Source: Fragilariopsis cylindrus CCMP1102
Lineage: Eukaryota; Bacillariophyta; Bacillariophyceae; Bacillariales; Bacillariaceae
Reading direction: 5' to 3'
Assembly: GCA_900095095.1 (NCBI GenBank)
Contig: FMBT01000719.1
Span: forward strand, 1-20,239
Length of the DNA stretch: 20,239 nucleotides
This document shows positions 7,448 to 17,300 of this stretch, piece by piece (within the stretch, counting starts at the first letter, position 1; each line of letters opens with the position of its first letter). The notes beneath the pieces are model-generated. The model searched no databases, was not told the origin of the DNA, and was given only the letters and a program-made list of their open reading frames with translations. A program made the position numbers and the translations under genes.

Positions 7448-10083
7448 TGCTACCTGATCCACTCCACTTTCTGGCATTCTAACCCATCCTAGCATGTATA
7501 AAGACCCAATCAGATGGTATAATCTGAGCTTAATATGCATAGGGTGGATATCTGGACCGGACTGTGGGGCACTAGGTATGTGTTCTTCATAATGGAAGGT
7601 GATAAAGGGTGTGATGCAGCCTAGGACATGGAAAAATGGCACATTTGAGGAGGGTATGTGACCTAGTACACACTCAAAAAGATGAATTATCCCAAAGTAA
7701 GCACATGGGGTTGACCATGTACACCAAAGTGAATAAAAACTTGGCAAGCTATGGGCAGGACCATGCTGATGCGGGTGCTAAAGGGGGAAACCTGTTTTGG
7801 GGCCTAAATGACCCTTTTGGGGGCTTAGCACACCCTGACACCTTCCTAACCTCCCTACAGCCCTAAGCAATAGTTGTACCTTGCACCCATAGGTATAATG
7901 TTGAGCTCCATATAATCTTTCAAGGTTATTAGGTCTGTATTGATGGTGCATCACGGCCTTGATTACACATGCACTTGGCACTACTTACAGAAATTGTGTG
8001 TTTTAATAGCAGTGGGTTTTGACCCGTGGCACCCTAAATATATGTATGTTTACCTAAAATAATGGTAGAGTCAGAACACTTTATGACTTAGGCTGATGTC
8101 TAGCTAATTTATTTGGGACTCAGCATACCTGGTATGGGCGCAGTAGCATCTCACTCAAATATTTTTGCAATGTGTGCATTTTGGGCCATTTTATGTCTAT
8201 TCTATTGTTCCCCACCCCACCTCACCACCATTGTGGCAAATGTTCCAAGTATTGTTGGTGTATTTTGACCATATGCATATATGAAAGGTATCCAGGTGTT
8301 CAAACCTTGGTCCAATTCCTTTTTTTGATGTTGTGGCAGCCTATTTCTGAATGGTATTTTTGGGCATGGAAATATGACATGTTGGCCAAAATGCAATGTT
8401 TGTGTTCAGGAGGCAAGAATAAGATAAGAATGAGGGATCATGAGTATTGGTTCATCTGCTATGGGTACAGGATGGATAACTGGGTGGTATGTTGGTGCAC
8501 CATGCTGGTTCTAGAACCTAAGGAGAAGTTATTCATCTTATTATTTCATCAAAGTAACCAATACAAATTAGAGAATTACTTTAGTCAAGTGATAGTGAAC
8601 CACCAGGGATGGTAGGAGGCAAACACAATGTTCTAGTACATTATGTGGATGTTTGTGCACCTGATCCATCTGGTATTGTTGTCTGTAACCATTCCAAAAA
8701 AGAAATGTTGTTGTTTATTATTTCTGATCTAAAATCATGTTGTTTGTGTGCCTGCCATAACAGCGTAATGAATTTTGTTCTACAACCATAAAAAGATAGA
8801 AGTAGTAGGAGGCAAATGCAATGTTCTAGTACACTATGTGGATGTTTGGGCACCTGACTCATATGGTATTGTTGTCTGCAATCCTTTCAAGCGAGATATT
8901 TTGTGGTTCATTTTGATTGAAAATCTTGTTATTTTGTAAGTGGAACAGCATTGAAATGAATTTTATTCCTCAACCACATGGACAAAAAAGTGGTAGGAGA
9001 CAAACACAATGTTCTCATACACTATGTAAATGTTAGTGCACCTAACCCAGCTAGTGTTGACCTCTGCAACCCTTTCAAATGAGATTTTTTGTGGTTCATT
9101 ATTTCTGGTCAAAAATCATGTTTTTTGTTTGTGCAAAAGCAGTGAAATGAATTTGATTCCTCAACCTAAGGAAGAGGGAAGATGTAAGAGGCAAACACAT
9201 TATTCTAGTACAATATTTGGATGCTAGTGCACCCACCCATCTGGTGTTGTCTTCGGCAACCCTCTCAAATGAGATATTTTGTGGTACATTTCTGATCAAA
9301 AATCTTGTTATTTGTGTGCCTACCACATAGGCAAAACGATTTTTTTTCCACAACCACATGGACAAGAAGTTGTAGGAGGCAAACACAATGTTCTAGTACA
9401 CTATGTGGATGTTAGTGCACCTGACTTATCAGGTGTTGTCTTATGGAACCCTTTCAAATGAGATATTTTGTGGTTCATTTCTGATCAAAAATCTTGTTAT
9501 TTGTGTGCCTACCACATTAGCAAACCAAATTTTTCTGCAACCACAGGAGCAAAAACCTTGTAGGAGGCTAACACAATATTCTAGTACACTATGCGGAGGC
9601 TAGTGCACCCGACCCAGAAGGTGTTGTCTGTTGCAACACTTTCAAATGAGATATTTTGTGGTTCATTTTGATCAAAAATCCAGTTATTTGTGTGCCTACC
9701 ACATTAGCAACACTTTTTTTCTTCTGGAACCATAGGAACAAAAAACTTGCAGGAGACTAACACAATGTTCTAGTACACTATGTTGAGGCTAGTGCACCCG
9801 GTCCAGAAGTTGTTGTTCATTGCAACACTTTCAAATGAGATATGGTGTTGTGTGTACACATACATTTTAAATCCCTACCAACAATGTGTGCTGTGTGTGA
9901 GCCTATATTGTGAGATACCAGTAGGCTTACAAGACCAAAGAATACAACAGTTCTCCATCCAATAGGTCAATTGTAAACTTCATAGTTTAATTTTCCAAAA
10001 CAATGACTTTTAGGTGTATATACTTGATGCTAAAGTTGTTATTATATACTACTGTACCTAACAAATACTAGTAAAATTTTTGG
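7448..10083. other. CpG-depleted block, probably an old silenced repeat
   Basis: By hand count there are only about 12 CpG dinucleotides in these 2.6 kb, and none between 8141 and 8763. TG and CA are frequent, and with C and G each near 20% about a hundred CpGs would be expected. CpG returns abruptly after 10083 and is ordinary to the left of the copia element. The block holds a tandem array (8614-9843) and a 147-codon open frame at 8172-8615 (Cys/Trp-rich, no family recognised). That frame may be a remnant or chance. I see no terminal inverted repeats or target duplication that would delimit a single transposon. Confidence 0.65.
8614..9843. repeat. Tandem array, 6.5 copies of a ~188-bp unit
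   Basis: Units begin at an AGGAGGC-like motif at 8614, 8807, 8995, 9186, 9374, 9562 and 9751, giving periods of 193, 188, 191, 188, 188 and 189 bp. The last copy stops near 9843, after CAAATGAGATAT. Each unit has the same order of blocks: AGGAGGCAAACACAATGTTC, CTAGTACACTATGTGGATG, TTTCAAATGAGATATTTTG, TTGTTATTTGTGTGCCTACC and a CAACCA-containing stretch. Neighbouring copies (9374 and 9562) are more alike than distant ones, as expected for stepwise expansion. On the plus strand the first half of every unit keeps the same peptide-like frame; see findings. Confidence 0.9.
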
Positions 10084-10494
10084 CACGATTTAGTTTTTAT
10101 ATTAATAAGTCACTACGCGGGACACAATACTTATTACCCAGTCACGATCACGTGCACGCCCATTTGTTAAATGTTAAAATGTATTTGTTAACGCGAGTAC
10201 AGCATTAGACTCGAAGCGTGAAACAAGCGTTATGAATGAGGCGTAATAAATTATTTGAATTTTTTTTTTGCACTCGCTCGCTCGATCGCCTATATTCATA
10301 TATCTTTTTATGACACGATAGCAAACATTTTATTATTATTTATTTTTTGTTCTTCCCTCTTTTTCGATTTCGCTTTTATGAAAGCTTATCTCCACGCAAT
10401 AAAAGTCAAGTTATGCATAATATGATAGAAGAACGAATAAATACGACGTTGTGAAAGGAGAGACCCATACCATACAATACAACAGAATACAATA
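10084..10494 (+). promoter_or_regulatory. Upstream region of the transporter gene
   Basis: CpG returns here and several short CpG-rich words occur (for example GCTCGCTCGATCGCC near 10274), in contrast to the block to the left. It lies directly upstream of the ATG at 10495 and so should contain the promoter. The only recognisable element is a CACGTG at 10149-10154. No open frame of note. Confidence 0.4.
10149..10154. promoter_or_regulatory. CACGTG E-box/G-box upstream of the phosphate-transporter-like gene
   Basis: A palindromic CACGTG in the context ATCACGTGCA lies about 340 bp upstream of the transporter ATG. In budding yeast the bHLH factor Pho4 activates PHO84 through this core. Whether diatoms use it for phosphate genes is not established here. 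A six-base site occurs often by chance, so the link is only suggestive. Confidence 0.25.
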
Positions 10495-10716
10495 ATGCTC
10501 AAGACTACTACTACTAGTAGTAGTCACAATAATAATGATTATACATGTACTAATAGTAGTGCAGTGGAGGCGGACAAGTCGACGTTGACGTTGACGTAAT
10601 TGATGTTGACGATAATGATGACATTAGTAATATTAGTGATGACTACTACGGTATTACTACTATAATATGTCCCACTCTATGTAGTTATATTACAAATTAT
10701 TTCTGGCCAGGATTAG

Positions 10717-10866
10717 GTATGTAACTTTGTTCCATATAAATACACTATTATTTCGTATTTAATTATCTACAGTATTCAACTTCGTCATGCCGCAGTCTCA
10801 TCTTATCTTTTTCATATCTCTCATTGAATTGAATTCAATTCAAAAATCCTATCCTATTATTATTGG
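10717..10866 (+). other. Intron 1 of the transporter gene, with a non-canonical (GG) acceptor
   Basis: The donor is GTATGT after GGATTAG. The conserved-looking protein resumes as D-N-I-G-Y if the exon restarts at 10867 (codon G|AT), but the two bases before it are GG, not AG. The next AG, at 10889-10890, is in the same phase and would remove eight residues (DNIGYIIL). The 3' part of the intron contains a 20-bp palindrome at 10824-10843. The placement is inferred. Confidence 0.45.
10824..10843. repeat. 20-bp perfect palindrome in intron 1
   Basis: The sequence is two TTGAA units followed by two TTCAA units, a perfect self-complement with no spacer. It lies about 23 bp upstream of the expected splice acceptor and could form a small cruciform or hairpin. 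Confidence 0.8.
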
Positions 10867-12413
10867 ATAATATCGGATATATTATATTAGGTTTATTTGG
10901 TGAATCCTATATATTATTTAGTATTGGTACATTAACACCAATATGGAAAATATTATATCCAAATTGTTTCAATAACAGTAATAACTTTGACAATAACAGT
11001 GACAATAACAATACCAGTTCTTGTAATCCAATAGTAATCCAATATTCATTAATCTATGGTGTTTTGATCGGTATAATTTGGGTATGATATCATTAGGATA
11101 TATCTCCAATCGAATTGGTAGAAGGAATGGTTCCATTATCACATCCTTTTTAATGTGTTTGGGGAGTTTTTTCTTAGTAGTATTATCAATATTATTTACG
11201 TCTTCGTCTGATGACGACGAAAATGACAATGACAATGATGATGCGGCATTTTCATCTGGTGATGAAGATGTTGTGTTATTATTTCATGGTATTGTTCTAT
11301 CTTTATTTATCTTTGGTATAGGTGTTGGTGGTGAATATCCACTTTCAGCATCATTAGCATCTGAAAAAGCTACTACTATAGCTACAGCTACAGCTACTCA
11401 AGAAGAAATACAACAGAATCATCGTCGTGATGATCAGACGCCGATGACAAATACAATAGTAGATCATAATAATAATCAACAATAGATAGTAAGAAGATTC
11501 CACTCGTCAATAACAACGATGACGACAACGACTACGTAATAGATACTGTAAAAGAAACAATAGTTGCAGTTGATCAGATGAATCAGAAGAAGAACCAAAA
11601 ACGCTATTTTGATGGACGTGGACGTGGACGTAGTGTACAACTTATATTTGCAAATCAAGGATTAGGCATTTGGTGTAATACCTTGACGATATTACTATTG
11701 TTATCAATACTACAAATAAGAAATAATAATGATGCTAATAATGATGCTAATAATAATGCAAACGATAATGAGGATGATGGCAACGATGACAACGATGACG
11801 ATAACAACACCGATACTACTACGTATACGTATACAGAAGAACAATTACTTTTAGTATGGAGGATAACATATATAATTGGTTCGTTGGTATTATTCTTTGT
11901 ATTCATATCAAGAATATTTTATTTAAAAGAATCGAAAGTATGGTTAAATAATAATGATAACAATGATTCTAAGTCTAATAAGAAGTTTTGCAGGAACAAG
12001 AGCATTAGTAGCAGCAATAATGTTAACGCAACTACTAAAACTAAGTCTACGTCTACGTCTACACCGAGAACTACCAAAGAATATCATGGTAATGATGATG
12101 GTACCGATGGAATAGTAAGAGAAACGACGACGAACACTACTGCATTATTTCATCAGCACTATGGTATGAGATTATTTGGTGCAAGTATGTCCTGGTTATT
12201 ATGGGATATCTCATTTTATGGTAATAAATTATTTCAATCAATATTTATAGTAGCATTATTTGATGGTGGTTCGTCGTCGTCCGATTCTTCCAATAATGAT
12301 ACAGCAGCAGCATCATTACTGCAATTAACAAGCGTATCATTTTTAAATGCAACTGTTGCATTAATTGGATATTATTGTGCTGCATATATAATAGAATTAC
12401 CATGGTTAGGACG

Positions 12414-12713
12414 GTACGTATACGTTATGTTACGTTCGACATTTATTTGTTTGGAGTACTTCATCCGTGCAACGGGATTCTTCGTACGCGCTATCATCTG
12501 AAAAATAACACGATGCACGTTTAAACCCTTAAAATCTACCCACAAAATGCGGAATTTACCAAAAAAATAAAAATAAGCGAAGATTTTACGAAGATTTTAA
12601 GGGTTCGAAAGCGCTTTTATAGAATAATTCCTCACGATAGCGCGTGCGAATCAAGCGTTGCACGGATGAAGTAGTACTGCAAACAAATAAATGTCGAACG
12701 TATACGCAGCGTA
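12414..12713. mobile_element. Foldback (MITE-like) element of ~300 bp inside intron 2
   Basis: The sequence from 12414 to about 12536 is repeated in reverse complement from 12713 back to about 12595. Exact paired blocks include CGTTCGACATTTATTTGTTT (left near 12433; right near 12680-12699), TTCATCCGTGCAACG, ACGCGCTATC and CCCTTAAAATCT. Small indels separate the blocks, so the arms have diverged somewhat. The extreme ends are GTACG and CGTAC. No clear target duplication is seen, so it may be a non-autonomous DNA transposon or a foldback repeat. A transcript would form a hairpin of roughly 100 bp. Confidence 0.8.
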
Positions 12714-12885
12714 CACTACTGCATGACTTGCCTGTAGGACAGTACAGCATACTCGTGTATTACAGTACTGTACTCTTCTCTAAAACTATCTACAACTCTT
12801 CTTATCTTTTGTCTTGTTTTGTTTATTTACTTTACTCTTCCGTACGTATGATTTGAATGCATTTGCATTTGCATTTGCATATCAG
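12414..12885 (+). other. Intron 2 of the transporter gene (472 nt)
   Basis: The donor GTACGT follows ...TTAGGACG and the acceptor is ATCAG at 12881-12885. The split codon CG|T encodes Arg, and the protein then continues TKLQSIGFLVTGTLFILCG, a plausible transmembrane helix. An (ATTTGC) tract repeats just before the acceptor at 12858-12880. Reading through the intron would hit a TGA at 12499-12501. The 5' part is a foldback element. Confidence 0.75.
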
Positions 12886-13614
12886 TACTAAGTTACAATC
12901 GATTGGATTTTTAGTAACAGGTACATTATTCATTTTATGTGGTATGATCTTATCATCATCCTCGTCGTCATCAATAAGTAGTTCAGAATCAAATAGTGAT
13001 AATGACGATGATTATTACTACGATGACTACGCATCATCATCAAGATCAGAGTCAACCGCAAAAACAACAACAACCAAAACATATCTAATGGTGAGTATGT
13101 ATTTATTATCCTCATTTATTGGACAACTGGACCAAATTGTACCACATTTATAATACCAACAGAAATTTTTCCAACCGAACAACGTACCTATGCACATGGT
13201 ATATGTGCCGCATCGGGTAAAGTTGGTGCATTACTAGCAGCAATAGTATTCCATTTTTTTATCTCTAGTAGTGGTGGTAGTATGGTAATAATAACGACGA
13301 ACAAGAAGAAGACGATCAACAGTATATATTATTTTATATATGTGGTTATACAAGTTATATGGCATGTTTAATAACAGTATGTTTTCTACCGAAACAAATA
13401 ATTTAAATCTACTTGAATTAGATCTTCAATGGAATAATATCAAGCAAATAAACAGGGAACAACGACAACGACAACGACAACAACAACATATGCAACAGCA
13501 AGAAGGCACTTTTATTCACCATATAATTATTCTTATCAATATTATAATGGTCCAGCAAATCATCCTGATCATTTAAGTCTATATGAACGATGGATCAAAC
13601 AAAAACAAACATAA

Positions 13615-14329
13615 CTATGTACTTCAGTATACAATGCTGGTTAGGTGATCATCATCGGCAACATTGAAAACGAGTTTTTGATGATGGAAGCGACCACTAC
13701 TACGCAATACAGATGGAGTTATCAATACTATAATTTCATAGGTGGTAGAGGTGATATTGCGTTTGTACTTGCCGATGATTTTTTCTTTAGGTGCTAGTTA
13801 CCGATATTGTAGTTAGTCAATTGCTTGTGAATGAAAAAGAAATAGGGAGGAGAATCAAGATTAGTTTCTCGTAAGCCCTGCGTCCACGCGCCTTATAAAT
13901 ATCTTAATCCCTCGCGTAGTCGTGAATCGCGGGATGTTGAAAATAAATATAGGAATAACTTTATTGGTCTTGTGGGTATCATAAAAATACCTTTACAAAA
14001 AACTGCGTTCTGACCTAAATACGCGTACTTTTTATGCAAGACACCAACTTTATAAAACACTTCTAAGACTTACTTAATGTTACTTCACTTTTTTTGTTAT
14101 TAGAAGAACAAAGAATATTGACAATCACCTGCGTGCTTCGCTTCACCTGCGCTTAAATAAAATTTCCCCTTAAATATGAATTTTTATCTTTTTTTTTATC
14201 AATTCGTAACATCATAAAACAAAACTAACTACTGTAACTTCCGTAACTAACACAAAGAAGATAGCAAGAACGCAATTGTACAGTATCAACAATGATGAAC
14301 AACGTTACCACTATCGTCCCTATTACAAG
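13615..14329. other. Intergenic region between transporter and secreted-protein gene
   Basis: No convincing open frame or RNA gene is seen in these 715 bases. The stretch should hold the 3' end of the broken transporter gene and the promoter of the gene starting at 14330. A small direct repeat of CACCTGCG lies near 14129-14152, and T-rich and A-rich runs occur between 14180 and 14225. Confidence 0.5.
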
Positions 14330-17300
14330 ATGTACGCGTTCACAACTACGTACTGTTTGTGCTACTTTCTTATTCTCCTATCGTCGACAAATAATAATAA
14401 TAGTAGTAAAATAGGCGTGGCTATAATTAATGCTAAACCAGCAAGTGCAGATGATTATAATCAGACGACGGATTATATCGATTTTGGGGAACAAATAGAA
14501 AAAGATGAAGATACAAATACGACGACGACGAATACGACGACTGAAGAGGAGGATGTGGATTTTGAGGAAGTAGAAGAGGATGAAGAAGAAGAAGAAAAAG
14601 TAAATCCGTATTTGATATATAAAGATATTATAGATGATCCATTTAATTTACCTGTAGAACCAACATTATTTGAATATGATTTGAATAGGAAGGGTGGACA
14701 GTGGAATTTTATATTAGAATATCCTATATCCAGTGAGGTCGTTAAAGATGTACAAGAAAAGACTGATGCAGCTAAAACTAGTATTGAAATACGTTTATAT
14801 GATCGTGGATGTCTTTATAATAATGGTAATGATCCTGTGGAACTTATAGTAGGAACAACAGTAAATGATCCTACATTTTCACCATTTGATTATGCAGCAA
14901 CGTCTATCGCTATTAGCAATGAAGATAATAATGATGATGATTTTGATTATGATTATATTGATGAAAATAGTGATAAGATATCTATAGCACGACTTGATAT
15001 GTTACTAGGTGGAAAAATAGATGATATGACTATACGATTATTAATAGAAGAATATCCAACATTACGAACAATAGATGGTAGTGATAACAACATCGAATTT
15101 TGTGTCAGAATATCATTATTAAAAGATAAAAAATTTGAAATCAATACTATTGAAACAATTATTGTATTAGAAGATATATTTGTGATTAATGATTCCACAG
15201 TGGTTCTATTGGATGCCTATACAAAACGAAAAGAAAATCAACAAAACTCCGGACGATTATCCTACGGTGTGGATGCGTATATATGTAATGGAAAAAATTT
15301 ACCTATTATTGCCGATCAGACAGGATTAGCTGCTGGATTAATGTATGAGGTATGTCATAGTATTAATTCGGTGGCTGCTGCGGAAACAATAAAACCAATG
15401 ATCACAGAAAGGATTTCATTTCCTCAGGGGGCAATACTACGTATATGTGTGAAACCTGATAAGTATTCCACAGGATTAGTATCAGTCACAAATGTTCAAA
15501 CACTTTTATTTGAAGCAGTGCTCTATAAAGAACCTGTTGATGACGAGATGACTGATACTAAGATTGAGATGGAAAATGAGGATGACGATTTTGTAGCTTT
15601 TGCTTATCGTCAAAAGTCTGTAGAAAATGGATATTCATCACTACTCAGATTATCAGAAATGAAATGTGAACCTAATCCTTACTATGAGGGTGAAATTGTT
15701 TGCGCTGTTGATACATTATTACGATCTGAATTTTATATTCCTCGGCGTAGAATTAATAAGGAAACATCAACCTCACAATTAGTATCATCCATGTCATTAT
15801 CTTCGCCAAAAAATATTTCCTATTCATTCTTACCGTTGATGGTGAAAGTAACAGGAAGAGCAAATTTACAATTTGGTGATGGTAAAAATACTAACACTGA
15901 TGATAATAGTAGCAACGAAGACCGACAACGGCAACGAAACTTGTTATTGCGACGTGCTGAACATGGGCAGCAGCAGCAGCAGCAGCAGCAGCAACTACAG
16001 CAATATGATACACAGCAACAGCAAGATCAAGATCAACAATTTCTATTGCAAAGGATGTTACAACGAAATACTACTATGACGAGTACAATAAGTACAGGTA
16101 ATGGACCGCAACAACGACAACTACAAGTTGGACAACAAAATCCGTTTTGGGAAATATCTATACCAAAGGTAGTATTTGATGAAATTGATGGCGGATCTAG
16201 ACTTGATTTTCAATTGTTATACTCTTTAAGTGATGCAATATCAAGTGATATGATACAAATAGAAATATGGACTGAAGGTTGTCAAAGAATAGGTCTTGAT
16301 GATGATAGTTTAGATGATGATGGTGATGGTAATAGTACTAGTACTAAAACAAGTGGTCCGTTGTTAACATTTTCCCCATCATCATTATTATCGTCAGCAT
16401 CAGGACCAACATCGGACCTAATAGAGATATTAACAACTGATGCAATTGCAACAGGAGATGGAAAATCTGGTAAAACACAACGTTTTCGTACAACCATCCG
16501 ATGGAAGTATTTAGAAAACAAACAATTTGGTGTACAACTTGTTGACTCTGATTTCTTTAAAGAAATATCAGATGGTTTTGCACAGATAGCATTATGTGTA
16601 CGAACTCAACTACATACTCCGCCACCAGTACCAGACGTAACGGATGCTAATGATAGTAGTAATAATAGTACGATTACCAACGACGAAGTGTTCAGTATTG
16701 GCCAGGAAGTGAATTACAGGTAAGCATATCCGTTTTGTGTAGCTATTATTTTGTTTTGACGTCAATTGGAACAAAGAGTTATTCATCTGACTGACAATTC
16801 GGTTTTTATTCTCTATTGTTTGGCAATTTATTCAAAAGGGAAACGGTTGTGACCAGTACGTATTATGCAGTTCAATTCAATTCAGTTCAGTGCAGTGCAG
16901 TGCAGTGCAGTAGCAACCAACAAAATGGCGACAGAAAAACAAACAGTAACTTTATTTATTTCCTTTTCTCATTATATTCTTCTCCTTTTCTCTGTGCTTT
17001 TACACTGTTCTATATATGTCACTGTTGTATGCAACGATACTATAGTCAATTTAGATTTTGATGGAGGAACAACTTTTGGATCTGCATTTTATCTGACTGC
17101 GAGGGATGATGAATGTATGGACAGGTTAGACAAGCTGTATGGAGGAGAAACAGGAATCTATTCAGAAGAATTGTTCTTTTCATTGAATGGTTATTATGGG
17201 TCGACGTTATATCAAACGTTGGCAGCCAAGCATGATTACCGGGTAAGGCCACCACCGCCGCCAGAAATTGCAGGTGGTACAGCGGCGACTACAACAAAGC

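Larger units (their letters stand above)
10495..13614 (+). pseudogene. PHS-type (Pht1/Pho84-like) phosphate transporter, MFS, broken by seven frameshifts
   Basis: In order, the fragments carry the signatures of a phosphate:H+ symporter of the major facilitator superfamily: FWPGL and DNIGYI near the start, GYISNRIGRRNG (the MFS loop 2-3 motif, about 11095-11130), GIGVGGEYPLSA (about 11315-11350), DISFYGNKLFQ (about 12205-12240), GPNCTTFIIPTEIFPT (13129-13176), HGICAASGKVGA (about 13198-13232), and a C-terminus with NHPDHLSLYERW before a TAA at 13612-13614. Plant Pht1 and fungal Pho84 have the same blocks in the same order. The frame must shift near 10596, 11080, 11480, 13128, 13280, 13390 and 13509, always as if one base were missing. 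Two introns are inferred (10717-10866 and 12414-12885). Long Asn/Asp/Ser linkers fill the loops. It is either a young pseudogene or an assembly with deletion errors; the intact neighbour at 14330 argues for the first. Confidence 0.8.

Noticed and set aside
8172..8615. A 147-codon open frame in the CpG-poor block as a gene
   Set aside because: Composition is odd (many Cys, Trp and Met), no motif is recognised, and long open frames are easier to get where TG/CA excess alters codon statistics. Left as a possible remnant within the block.
12422..12842. hAT-type insertion with an 8-bp duplication GTACGTAT
   Set aside because: The duplicated octamer exists, but the outer ends of that interval are not inverted repeats. 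Kept only as an alternative in the foldback finding.
10495..13614. Programmed -1 ribosomal frameshifting to express the transporter
   Set aside because: Seven efficient shifts in one message are not plausible and the sites share no slippery heptamer. Decay or sequence error is simpler.
13860..13935. Possible tRNA-like GC-rich stretch
   Set aside because: It has no cloverleaf with T-loop and anticodon stem that I could draw.
16890..16905. Direct exon 1 to CAG(16890/16905) splice without the microexon
   Set aside because: It is in phase, but would insert the microsatellite and the pyrimidine-rich tract as protein and lose the RETVVT strand that matches repeat A.
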